18,780 bases of DNA from Desulfobacteraceae bacterium (GCA_030597505.1 JAUVRS010000012.1:1-18780), one strand, 5' to 3'; positions 8,160 to 15,822 are shown, counted from the first letter of the stretch. The notes: a model not told the origin generated them from the letters alone. Made by a program: numbers and translations.

Positions 8160-8164
8160 TTCAA
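8136..8164 (-). promoter_or_regulatory. sigma70-like promoter of the Mo/W oxidoreductase gene set
   Basis: On the minus strand TTGAAT (8164-8159), an exact 17-base spacer and TAGAAT (8141-8136) match the consensus at five of six positions in each box. Transcription would start near 8128, about 35 bases before the ATG at 8092. The -10 lies almost exactly in the centre of the inverted repeat, so occupancy of the operator should block RNA polymerase directly. Confidence 0.7.
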
Positions 8165-8369
8165 GACATAGGTTTTCAGAAAAAGATTTTGAAATGATTG
8201 GCCACAAAAAGGAATATCTCAAAATCGAGAGAAGAAATAAAATAGCGAAAGAAGCGGAAGACAAGACACACAAAAACCTTGCCCCCTATCCCTTAAACAG
8301 AGTGCCCTGATCGATCTGTTTGATCATTTTGGCTGACGAACAAATGAAAGCTCAAGCTATATTAAATGG

Positions 8370-9299
8370 TTATGGTACAAGCCATACTGCAAGATCTGAC
8401 GCATTGGTAAGTACATGCCGAGAGACACTTCCTATAAAAAAAGAGTTGTTAGCACCACTTCTACCAATAACCACAGTTCCAACCCCCCCTTTTTTTGCCT
8501 CCTTGACGATCGTTTTTCCAATATTTAGCTTGCTTTCGATCTGTTTGATATTTATCTGACTCTCTTTTAACCCGGCTCCCTTAAATTTTTCCTTTGCATG
8601 TGTATAAAAGCTTTCAACGCAGCGTTTGTCACCCCGGCTTATCAGTTCCTCCAGGGCATCTCCTTCTTCTTCAAAATCAATTGTACAATAGTCCCTGAGT
8701 TTTGGCGCAACGTGAAGCAAGGTTATTTCGATGTCAGGGTTTCCCCCCACCACAAGGCTTATATGATCCACGGCGCGAAGGGAACTCTCAGATCCGTCTA
8801 CGGCAACCATTATTTTCGATGATTTGATCTGTCCCCCGACGGCCCAGACCGGGGTGACGTCTGTATGTTCCAGCACATTGTTGGTCACACTTCCCGTGAA
8901 TGCTTCAGCCAGACGGGAAACTCCTCTTCTGCCCATGACAATGGCATTGCAATGAGACTTTTTTGCACAATCGAGGATAGCCTTTGCGGTCCCCCTGACC
9001 ACACGCTGGGTTATTGTCTCGACGCGCTTCTCTTCAATCCCCAGTTTGGTCATTATGGATTTAGACTTATCAAGGATCTGTAGGGACTGCTTTTCGTTTT
9101 TACTGATTACGTCTTTTAGCGCTGATCTCGACTTAGTGTCTGTTAAGATGTCTTCTATCAGAAATTCTGATATCTTGGGTTGAATGTTGAGAAGAATAAA
9201 TTCAAGGTCTTTTATGGACGACTCCATTTTGACGGTATATTCAATGGCCTTCCTTGCATAAAAAGAGCCGTCCACAGCAATCAGGATTTTCTTTTCCAT
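8370..9299 (-). CDS. Tandem-domain universal stress protein (UspA family)
   Basis: The 309-residue protein contains two UspA domains. The first begins KKILIAVDGS and ends with the ATP-binding signature G123-RR-G126, nine residues, then G136-S137. The second begins KIMVAVDGS at about 162 and ends with G279-RS-G282, but only seven residues separate it from G290-S291, so nucleotide binding may be altered in that half. Usp proteins are soluble, dimeric and usually induced by starvation or energy stress. Here it has its own good promoter (9357-9385) and a GGGGA ribosome-binding site before the ATG. It ends 277 bases before the oxidoreductase start, and the operator-promoter lies between, so it is probably not in that operon. 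Its tie to the catabolic genes is positional only. Confidence 0.92.
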   Translation of the reverse strand: MEKKILIAVDGSFYARKAIEYTVKMESSIKDLEFILLNIQPKISEFLIEDILTDTKSRSALKDVISKNEKQSLQILDKSKSIMTKLGIEEKRVETITQRVVRGTAKAILDCAKKSHCNAIVMGRRGVSRLAEAFTGSVTNNVLEHTDVTPVWAVGGQIKSSKIMVAVDGSESSLRAVDHISLVVGGNPDIEITLLHVAPKLRDYCTIDFEEEGDALEELISRGDKRCVESFYTHAKEKFKGAGLKESQINIKQIESKLNIGKTIVKEAKKGGVGTVVIGRSGANNSFFIGSVSRHVLTNASDLAVWLVP

Positions 9300-9356
9300 C
9301 AGATATTCCCCTTTTGATTTGACAGATGAATGAAAGAACCAAATTTATTGATAAAA

Positions 9357-9385
9357 AGTATATTTCAACGGTACATAGGTGTCAA
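9357..9385 (-). promoter_or_regulatory. sigma70 promoter of the UspA gene
   Basis: On the minus strand TTGACA (9385-9380) is followed after exactly 17 bases by TATACT (9362-9357), a near-consensus pair. Transcription would start around 9350, some 50 bases before the ATG at 9299. It diverges from the 3-hydroxyacyl-CoA dehydrogenase gene at 9576. Confidence 0.75.
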
Positions 9386-9399
9386 TAATGATCATGTGC

Positions 9400-9463
9400 C
9401 AATTTTCCCCTTGACAACACAAATAGCTGTGCCTTATTCATTTTACCGCTTGGGGGAAAATTG
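9400..9463. promoter_or_regulatory. 11-bp inverted repeat flanking a candidate promoter of the 3-hydroxyacyl-CoA dehydrogenase gene
   Basis: CAATTTTCCCC at 9400-9410 and its exact reverse complement at 9453-9463 enclose a consensus -35, TTGACA (9411-9416), and a weak -10 around 9434-9440 (TTATTC/TATTCA). The spacing of 42 bases between the arms is too wide for one compact site and suggests two half-sites or a regulator that bridges the promoter. The -35 is convincing and the -10 is not. Confidence 0.45.
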
Positions 9464-9575
9464 AAATCTGCCGGGGAGACGACATTTAAAAAATCTCCGT
9501 GCTTTGAACCCGCATTGGTCGATGATTCTAAGCTGGATATCAGACGGGTAAGCAACCAAATTAGGAGGGGGAAGG

Positions 9576-10538
9576 ATGAAACAAATTAGAAATGTGCTCG
9601 TGGTAGGGGCAGGGGTGATGGGGCATGGGTTTGCCCAGGTCTTTGCGTTGAATGACCTCGCGGTCTTTTTGGTCGATCAGAGCCATGAGTTGCTTGACCG
9701 GGGTAAGCGCTGGATCCGGGAAAACCTTGAGTTTATGGTCAAACTGCAACTCCTTGAGGCCGATGAGATTGAAGATGTCTTGAGCCGGATCAGCTTCACA
9801 ACAGACTTTGAAGGACCGGCCAAAAAAGCAGACTATGTACTTGAAGCGGTTACCGAAGACCTGGATTTGAAAAAAGATCTCTTTAAACGACTTGGAACCA
9901 TTGCCGGGCCTGATGCGATTCTGGCGACCAACACCTCATCATATGACATAAATGAGCTCAGCGCTGTCACCCAAAATCCTGAGCGGGTAATTGGGACCCA
10001 TTGGTTCCATCCGCCGCCTATTACCCCGGCTGTGGAGATTATCCCGGCTGATGTTACCAGCCAGGAAACGATCGACCAGGCTGTGGCATTTATGAAACGT
10101 ATCGGAAAATTCCCGACCATATGTAAATCCGCCCCCGGTTTTGTGGCCAATAGAATCCAGCTTGCCATGGCAGCCGAGGCACTTGCCATGGTTGAAGAAG
10201 GGCTTGCCACCCCGGAAGAGGTTGACCGGGTCGTAAAATCCAGCTTTGGGTTTCGTTTGAGCGCCTTTGGTCCATTTGAGATTATCGATCAGGCCGGACT
10301 GGACACTTACCGCGCGGTATTCCAATACCTGTATGATAAATTGGGCCGTGAACAGTTCAAACCTCCCCGGATTTTGAGCGAGCTCATTGACCAAGGCCGT
10401 CTGGGATTGAAAAGCGAAAAGGGGTTTTACGACCATGAAGACGGCGCAGCCGAGGCCCTGAAGCAGAAACGGGACACCCGGCTTTATGCCCGGCTAAACA
10501 TTTTCAGAGACGAGAATCAGGAAGAGAATCATCCTTAG
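9576..10538 (+). CDS. NAD-dependent 3-hydroxyacyl-CoA dehydrogenase
   Basis: This 320-residue single-function enzyme has the Rossmann motif GAGVMG at 11-16 and an NAD-selecting Asp34. By comparison with the characterised fold, the catalytic set is Ser121 in NTSS, His142 in GTHWFHP, Glu154 and Asn192 in GFVANR. The usual HFFNP block reads HWFHP, so the loop next to the catalytic His differs from the Hbd/FadB norm. The enzyme should oxidise a 3-hydroxyacyl-CoA to the 3-ketoacyl-CoA, or reduce the latter, in beta-oxidation or anaerobic aromatic ring-product degradation. A strong GGAGGGGG ribosome-binding site precedes the ATG. No thiolase or hydratase gene is adjacent, so the pathway partner is elsewhere. 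It is convergent with the alcohol dehydrogenase, 23 bases apart. Confidence 0.9.
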   Translation: MKQIRNVLVVGAGVMGHGFAQVFALNDLAVFLVDQSHELLDRGKRWIRENLEFMVKLQLLEADEIEDVLSRISFTTDFEGPAKKADYVLEAVTEDLDLKKDLFKRLGTIAGPDAILATNTSSYDINELSAVTQNPERVIGTHWFHPPPITPAVEIIPADVTSQETIDQAVAFMKRIGKFPTICKSAPGFVANRIQLAMAAEALAMVEEGLATPEEVDRVVKSSFGFRLSAFGPFEIIDQAGLDTYRAVFQYLYDKLGREQFKPPRILSELIDQGRLGLKSEKGFYDHEDGAAEALKQKRDTRLYARLNIFRDENQEENHP

Positions 10539-10561
10539 GCAGAGGTAGCCTTTTAAAGACC

Positions 10562-11668
10562 CTACATGACTATGGTGGACCTGGAAACCAGCCCCTTATC
10601 CTGCTCCTCAAAGGCCCTGTTGATTTCTTCCAGGGGGTAGGTGTGTGAAAGAACCTTGTCAAATGGATATTTGTCTTTGGCGCGGCCTAAGAAATCAAGT
10701 GCCTTCTTTAGGGTATCGGCGCTGTACATGATCACTGAGACAATGCTTTTGGAAGTATAGACCAATAATGCTGGGTCAATATCGAGGGTTTTCCCCGGAC
10801 TGATGTTTCCAATCTCCAGATAGCGACCACCGGTACCAAGCATCGACAACCCCTCTGACATGACTTCGGGAAAGCCCACCAGTTCGGCGACCACCTGGGC
10901 ACCCTTTTTGTCGGTCAATTCCCTCACTCTTTTTATGCGTTCTTTGGGCGTTTTATATTCCTCCATGTGGATCAGTTCATCGGCGCCAAAGGCCCTGGCC
11001 AGCTCCAGACGTTCTGTGATGCCATCGATAACGATAACCTTGTGTGCCCCCATCTCCTTGGCCACGGCTGTGGCATTGATCCCGAGACCGCCAGCCCCTT
11101 GGATGACAATGGTTTCGCCAAAGCCAAACCCCACCTTTTCGAGGCCGTAAATAACCTCGGAGAGGGCACAGTTGGCCGGGGCCACCATTTCATCAGTCAG
11201 GTTATCCGGAACCTTGAAGACCGTCTGGTTGGGTTCCAGGTAATAATAGTCGGCATACGCCCCTGTAAAATGGGGTGGCATTTCTGCTGGTTTTATAAAT
11301 CTTGAATTAAAGGAACAGGCTGCATCCTCCCCCTTCAAACATACCGGACACCGGCCACACGGGCGGAAATAGAGATAGACTATCCTGTCCCCCACTGCTA
11401 ACGGCGCACCTGCCGAATCTGTGGAGATACCTTCCCCGAGTCTGGCGACCTTACCGGTCATTTCGTGGCCGATGATTGCCGGTAACCGCACGCCGGAAGC
11501 GGCGAGATCGATATCCCCACGCCACTGATGCAGGTCTGATCCGCATATGTTGGCCATTGTCACCTTGACTAAAATCGCCCCGGGTCCGGGTTGAGGCACT
11601 GGATATTCCGCTATTTCAAATGGGTGCCCCAATCCCTTAAAAATTGCAGCCCTACCTTTTTCTGTCAT
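10562..11668 (-). CDS. Zinc-dependent medium-chain alcohol dehydrogenase
   Basis: The 368-residue protein has the catalytic zinc ligands Cys42 (ICGSD) and His68-Glu69 (GHEMTG), the structural zinc lobe with cysteines at 104, 107, 110 and 118, and the nucleotide-binding GAGGLG at 191-196 followed by Asp after VIVI, which favours NAD over NADP. It is an oxidoreductase of a secondary alcohol or polyol, of the threonine/sorbitol dehydrogenase style. A 6-hydroxycyclohexenoyl-CoA dehydrogenase-like role would fit aromatic degraders but is unproven. I chose the ATG at 11668, with AAAGGAG eight bases upstream, over a TTG nine codons earlier that precedes that site. It is a single gene on this strand, separated from zwf by about 160 bases. 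Confidence 0.9.
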   Translation of the reverse strand: MTEKGRAAIFKGLGHPFEIAEYPVPQPGPGAILVKVTMANICGSDLHQWRGDIDLAASGVRLPAIIGHEMTGKVARLGEGISTDSAGAPLAVGDRIVYLYFRPCGRCPVCLKGEDAACSFNSRFIKPAEMPPHFTGAYADYYYLEPNQTVFKVPDNLTDEMVAPANCALSEVIYGLEKVGFGFGETIVIQGAGGLGINATAVAKEMGAHKVIVIDGITERLELARAFGADELIHMEEYKTPKERIKRVRELTDKKGAQVVAELVGFPEVMSEGLSMLGTGGRYLEIGNISPGKTLDIDPALLVYTSKSIVSVIMYSADTLKKALDFLGRAKDKYPFDKVLSHTYPLEEINRAFEEQDKGLVSRSTIVM

Positions 11669-11768
11669 CTGAGAAACTCCTTTCTGTGTCTGCAAATATC
11701 TAACCAGACGCTACGTCACACCAAGTCCCCGAAAAAGCCAGGGCGCACACCACATGCTGCTAACTCCT

Positions 11769-11802
11769 ATTTGCCAAAAAAAGATTCCCAAAAAAGGCAA
11801 AT
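11769..11802 (-). terminator. Possible weak terminator downstream of zwf
   Basis: ATTTGCC at 11769-11775 and GGCAAAT at 11796-11802 form a 7-bp inverted repeat. The 20-base interior is A-rich (T-rich on the zwf transcript strand). The long loop and the lack of a T-run directly after the stem make this only a weak candidate for the end of the zwf transcript. Confidence 0.25.
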
Positions 11803-11825
11803 CATGCAAATTCTTTACGCAAGCC

Positions 11826-13448
11826 CTAAGGTTTTTCAGGCCAGCTGCCCGGCGGAAGCATATCCAGAGCCTTTTGGGGCCCCTGTGATCCGGCAGGGTA
11901 TGGGTGAAGCGCCAACGAGCAGTCTTTGGAAGACTCGCTGCAGACCAATACAGGATCAAAAAATCCCCAACAAAGTTCCAATCCATCCTGACACCAGAAA
12001 AGTGTCTGATCACCGGCCATAGTTTCCGCCAGGGCCTTCTCATAGGCGTTCAGTTTGGTCCCTTTTTCTCCTTTGTAGAAGGAAAAATGGAGTCCTGCTG
12101 TGCGGAGACAAAACCGAGTGCTCGGGCGCATGGCCTGAAAATTGAGAAAGATCGTCTCATGAGGATAAATTCCCATGACCAGACGATTGGCATTTATGGT
12201 CTGACCTAAAACCTGACGGAACATGCTATGGGGGACTGACTTGAACTGTATGTCTATACGCGTGACCTTCCGCTTTAACCGCTTCCCAGAGGTAATGTAA
12301 AAAGGTACTCCCTGCCAGCGCCAGTTGTCCACAAATATCTTCATGAGGGCGTACGTTGGCGTCAAGGATGCCGGGTCCACACCTGGTTCTTCTCGGTACC
12401 CCGGTGCTGGCTTTCCGCCAAATTGTCCGGCCTCATATTGCCCCAGGACCAAGTGGTCATCCACGGTTTTCAGATCAAACGGACGGAGGCTGCGGAAAAG
12501 CTCTGCCTTTTTATCACGCACCCGATCAGCAGAGAACATTGACGGCGGTTCTGCCGCCACCAAGGCCAAAAGCTCCATCATGTGATTCTGGAACATATCT
12601 CTCAACACACCTGACTTTTCATAATACTGAGATCTGCCTTCCACACCCAGGGTTTCGCTGGCATTGATACGCACATAGTCAATGTAGTTACGGTTCCAGA
12701 GCGGTTCGAAGATGGCGTTGGCAAAGCGAAATATCAGTATATTCTGTACGGTCTCCTTTGTCATGTAATGGTCTATCCGAAACACTTGATGTTCTTTAAA
12801 GCTCTTGCTAATGGCCATATCGAGTCGCCTGGCGGAATCCAGATCATAACCAAAGGGTTTTTCCACTATAAGGCGAGTCCATGACTTCATACCACGACCC
12901 TCTTTGGCCAATCCGGCCTCACCCAATGCCCCGGCAACGGTTGCGTAAAGGTTTGGCGGAAGGGCTAAACTGAAAATCCTGTTGCCCCCTGTTTGGTGCT
13001 TTCCCTCCATATCGTGCAAACGTGAGGAAATCGATTTGTAGGATGCGGGGGCATCATAGGTGATCTGTTGATAATACAAGTTTCTCCCGAATTCACCCCA
13101 ACGTTGAAGGTCAAACCCGGCCTTGGTGACACCGGTTTTCATTTTTTCACGGAAAGAATCATCACTCATTTCAGTACGCCCGGCCCCTAGAATACAGCAT
13201 TTTTCAGATATCTTGTCGTTACTAAAGAGATTATAGAGGGCAGGTATGAGTTTTCGAAAGGTTAGGTCGCCCGAAGCGCCAAAGATGATGACGGTACAAG
13301 GTTCGGGGGTCTGCTCCCATCCACAGATATCGAGTGATTCCACTTGGTCTTCTTGTTGGATTTCCACCAGTGTGTCCTTGACTATGTTTCTCTGAAATTG
13401 TGAATCAAGATCGTTTTTGAATAGAAAAAAGCCGATCAGATCTGACAT
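11826..13448 (-). CDS. zwf: Glucose-6-phosphate 1-dehydrogenase
   Basis: The protein catalyses NADP-linked oxidation of glucose-6-phosphate to the lactone. Motifs are the dinucleotide loop GASGDLT at 57-63, EKPFGYD at 196-202, the substrate-binding RIDHYMTKE at 224-232 (the family consensus is RIDHYLGKE, so Leu-Gly is replaced by Met-Thr while the key Lys stays), GVLRDMFQNH further on, and the C-terminal YPAGSQGP block. At 540 residues it is about 50 longer than usual. The excess is an N-terminal stretch of about 50 residues before VIIFGASGD. The ATG at 13448 has no clear ribosome-binding site, so a later GTG or TTG start inside that stretch is possible. No pgl, gnd or tal neighbour exists. 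A palindromic operator lies 19 bases upstream of the ATG. Confidence 0.92.
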   Translation of the reverse strand: MSDLIGFFLFKNDLDSQFQRNIVKDTLVEIQQEDQVESLDICGWEQTPEPCTVIIFGASGDLTFRKLIPALYNLFSNDKISEKCCILGAGRTEMSDDSFREKMKTGVTKAGFDLQRWGEFGRNLYYQQITYDAPASYKSISSRLHDMEGKHQTGGNRIFSLALPPNLYATVAGALGEAGLAKEGRGMKSWTRLIVEKPFGYDLDSARRLDMAISKSFKEHQVFRIDHYMTKETVQNILIFRFANAIFEPLWNRNYIDYVRINASETLGVEGRSQYYEKSGVLRDMFQNHMMELLALVAAEPPSMFSADRVRDKKAELFRSLRPFDLKTVDDHLVLGQYEAGQFGGKPAPGYREEPGVDPASLTPTYALMKIFVDNWRWQGVPFYITSGKRLKRKVTRIDIQFKSVPHSMFRQVLGQTINANRLVMGIYPHETIFLNFQAMRPSTRFCLRTAGLHFSFYKGEKGTKLNAYEKALAETMAGDQTLFWCQDGLELCWGFFDPVLVCSESSKDCSLALHPYPAGSQGPQKALDMLPPGSWPEKP

Positions 13449-13466
13449 TTTGAAAAATTGGAATAC

Positions 13467-13482
13467 TTGTCCGTCCGGACAA
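13467..13482. promoter_or_regulatory. TTGTCCG-GA-CGGACAA palindrome upstream of zwf
   Basis: Read on the minus strand, two perfect 7-base arms are separated by two bases, and the site ends 19 bases before the zwf ATG at 13448. The size and compactness fit a dimeric helix-turn-helix repressor site. It shares the TGTCCG half with the operator at 8119-8159. I could not place a convincing -35/-10 pair next to it. Confidence 0.55.
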
Positions 13483-13623
13483 AAAATTCACCACAAAGGT
13501 TTTTCAATATATCTCATATGTTTATCAAAAACTCAACACCAGTTTAAGAGGAAATGAGTGCAATTTTCAACAAAACAAGGTCGGGCCAAAATCCGGCATT
13601 GAGGGCTACAGTGGAATTTGGTA

Positions 13624-13652
13624 TTGAAAAGCCTATCAAAAGCCGTTAATAA
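13624..13652 (+). promoter_or_regulatory. Candidate promoter of the ACT-domain/UPF0210 gene pair
   Basis: TTGAAA at 13624-13629, a 17-base spacer and TAATAA at 13647-13652 form a sigma70-like pair. The start would fall near 13660, giving a leader of about 90 bases before the ATG at 13750. Confidence 0.45.
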
Positions 13653-13749
13653 GAAACAATTGATGGAAATTGCCAAGAAATTCCTCCTGATAAGGGCGTA
13701 AGCTCTAACGGTGGCGTTCCCGGTTTCCCCATAAACGCATGGAGCACTT

Positions 13750-14304
13750 ATGAAAAAAATCGTTATCTCGGTTCTTGGTCAAGACCGGCCGGGTATCCTT
13801 GCAGCGGTTTCTCGTATCCTGTTTGAACAGGACTGCAATATTGAAAATGTCCATCAGACGATCCTTCAGTCGGAATTTTCCGGGATCTTTATTGCGGCCA
13901 TACCCGATGAAATGAGCGTGGATCTTCTGCATTTGGAACTTTCGAGGTCAGTGGAGCCGTTGGAACTTCATGTGCACGTCAAACTCCTTGGGAATAACCA
14001 GCCGGACCAAACTTTTGACGACAGCGAACTTTTTGTGTTGACAGCCCGAGGTCCCGATCGGAAAGGTCTTGTGGCGGCTATCACCGAAATTATCGCCCGC
14101 CACGGGGCCAACGTGACGAATTTGAAGGCAATATTCCGTGGTGGTGACAATCCGAGCGACAATATCATGATTTATGAGGTCGATATCCCTGCCCATACGG
14201 ACCACCAGACCCTATATTCTGAACTTCGGGAAAAAGCTGCATCGCTGGGGCTTGAGATCAGCATCCAGCACCGCCGAATTTTCGAAGCCCTCAACCGCAT
14301 CTGA
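13750..14304 (+). CDS. Double ACT-domain protein (GcvR/UPF0237-like)
   Basis: The 184-residue protein consists of two ACT domains and nothing else. The first is at about 3-77 with the ligand-loop motif GQDRPGI at 10-16. The second is at about 94-170 with GPDRKGL at 101-107, ending in a short basic tail. ACT domains bind amino acids and signal through dimerisation. Two-domain forms occur in GcvR-like regulators that act on other proteins, since no DNA-binding domain is present. The single-ACT UPF0237 proteins are known to be encoded next to UPF0210 proteins, and the next gene here is UPF0210, so this is a two-domain version of that pairing. A GGAG ribosome-binding site precedes the ATG. The ligand is unknown. 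Confidence 0.85.
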   Translation: MKKIVISVLGQDRPGILAAVSRILFEQDCNIENVHQTILQSEFSGIFIAAIPDEMSVDLLHLELSRSVEPLELHVHVKLLGNNQPDQTFDDSELFVLTARGPDRKGLVAAITEIIARHGANVTNLKAIFRGGDNPSDNIMIYEVDIPAHTDHQTLYSELREKAASLGLEISIQHRRIFEALNRI

Positions 14305-14408
14305 TGATAGCCCGGATCAACAAAGGGCTGCGCATGTTGATTCTTTTTGGATATGTGTTGCGTAACCCCCAACGTTGCGTTTGAATTTAAAGCACACGGA
14401 GACTTGTC

Positions 14409-15782
14409 ATGTTGACTGAAAAGGAAATTTTGACAACCCTTGAGATGGTCCAGAACGAGCATCTCGATGTTCGGACCGTCACGCTGGGTATAAGTCTGTT
14501 TGATTGTGTAAGCGATGATCTGGAACGTTTCATGGCCAACATCCACGGCAAGATCACGAGGTTGGCAGACAATTTGGTGTCCACCTGCGACCGGGTCGGT
14601 GAGAAATACGGTATCCCCGTGGTCAACAAACGGATCAGCGTTAGCCCCATTGCTGTTGCAGGAGCGCTTTTTTCCCCTGCCCAAATGATAAAAATTGCCA
14701 AGATCCTTGACAGGGCAGCAGAAGACATGGGTGTTGATTTTATCGGCGGTTTTTCGGCGCTTGTGGAAAAGGGGATTGCCAAGGGCGACCGTTCTCTGAT
14801 TGAAGCTATCCCCCAGGCGTTGGCCCAGACCAACCGAGTCTGTGCCTCAGTGAATGTTGCCTCAACGCGCGCGGGCATCAACATGGATGCTGTGCTGCTT
14901 ATGGGGCACACGATCAAACAAGCGGCCGCCCTCACAGCCGAACAAGATGGTCTCGCCTGCGCAAAACTTTGCGTGTTTGCCAATATTCCTGAGGACATTC
15001 CATTTATGGCCGGCGCCTATCTTGGCATTGGTGAAGCCGATGCGGTTATCAACGTGGGCGTCAGTGGACCGGGTGTGGTGAAAAAGGCCATTGATCGGGC
15101 CTTAAACAGCGATCCTGACATGGATTTGGGGCAACTGTCGGAGTTGATCAAACGGACCGCCTACAAGGTAACACGTGTGGGTGAACTTCTCGGTGGGGAG
15201 GTGGCCCATCAACTCGGCATTCGTTTTGGTGTGGTTGATCTCAGTCTTGCACCCACCCCCAATGTGGGCGACAGCGTGGGTGAGATTTTTCAAAGTCTCG
15301 GGCTTCTGAATATTGGTGTTCCGGGCACCACAGCTGCCCTTGCCCTGATCAATGACGCGGTCAAAAAAGGCGGGGCATTTGCAAGTTCCCATGTGGGCGG
15401 CCTCAGCGGCGCATTTGTGCCAGTCAGTGAAGACCTTAAAATATCTGCCGCGGTCGAGAGCGGGCACTTGAGCATTGAAAAGCTTGAGGCTATGACAAGC
15501 GTATGTTCCGTAGGCCTGGATATGATTCCCATCCCCGGAGATACCAGTGCCGAAACCCTGGCCGGCATTATCGCCGATGAAATGGCCATTGGTGTGATCA
15601 ACAAAAAAACGACGGCCACCCGCATCATTCCTGTTCCAGGAAAGAAAGCGGGGGAACAGGCACATTTCGGGGGTCTGCTGGGCGGATCGGTGATATTGCC
15701 GATCAACAACGAAAAGGGCGACAATCTTTTTATTCGCCGGGGCGGACGAATACCCGCCCCTATCCACAGCCTCAACAATTGA
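14409..15782 (+). CDS. UPF0210/DUF711 family protein
   Basis: The 457-residue protein matches the conserved UPF0210 (DUF711) family in length and in blocks such as VRTVTLGISLFDC near the N-terminus, VVNKRISVSPIA, VDFIGGFSALVEKG, INVGVSGPGVV in the middle, and the FGGLLGGSVILPIN end. The family has a fold distantly related to pyruvate formate-lyase and anaerobic ribonucleotide reductase, but no reaction has been firmly assigned and I see no glycyl-radical motif. It follows the ACT-domain gene by 104 bases on the same strand and likely shares its promoter. It has its own GGAGA site before the ATG. The ACT neighbour suggests control by an amino acid. No truncation is visible. Confidence 0.88.
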   Translation: MLTEKEILTTLEMVQNEHLDVRTVTLGISLFDCVSDDLERFMANIHGKITRLADNLVSTCDRVGEKYGIPVVNKRISVSPIAVAGALFSPAQMIKIAKILDRAAEDMGVDFIGGFSALVEKGIAKGDRSLIEAIPQALAQTNRVCASVNVASTRAGINMDAVLLMGHTIKQAAALTAEQDGLACAKLCVFANIPEDIPFMAGAYLGIGEADAVINVGVSGPGVVKKAIDRALNSDPDMDLGQLSELIKRTAYKVTRVGELLGGEVAHQLGIRFGVVDLSLAPTPNVGDSVGEIFQSLGLLNIGVPGTTAALALINDAVKKGGAFASSHVGGLSGAFVPVSEDLKISAAVESGHLSIEKLEAMTSVCSVGLDMIPIPGDTSAETLAGIIADEMAIGVINKKTTATRIIPVPGKKAGEQAHFGGLLGGSVILPINNEKGDNLFIRRGGRIPAPIHSLNN

Positions 15783-15814
15783 GAACCATGCCCCAACATA
15801 CTCGAAAATTATTT

Positions 15815-15822
15815 GTTCTGTC
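15815..15822 (+). repeat. Left copy of the 8-bp target duplication
   Basis: GTTCTGTC directly abuts the left terminal repeat and is identical to 16015-16022. The match stops exactly at both element edges. Confidence 0.75.

Larger units (their letters stand above)
13449..13749. other. Divergent intergenic region between zwf and the ACT-domain gene
   Basis: This 301-base gene-free stretch is AT-rich in its left half. It holds the palindrome near zwf and the promoter candidate at 13624-13652 for the rightward genes. Apart from these I see no reading frame, repeat or RNA structure that I can support. Confidence 0.6.

Noticed and set aside
8194..8310. 38-residue plus-strand frame starting MIGHKKEYLK in the usp-oxidoreductase gap
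   Set aside because: It is Lys/Glu-rich with some coding look, but there is no ribosome-binding site, no recognised family and it is too short to support.
10530..10556. AGGC/GCCT mini-hairpin between the convergent dehydrogenase genes as a terminator
   Set aside because: A four-base stem with four T is too weak to support.
14355..14379. Two copies of GTTGCGT before the UPF0210 gene
   Set aside because: Seven-base direct repeats this short, with no promoter context, are not supportable as sites.
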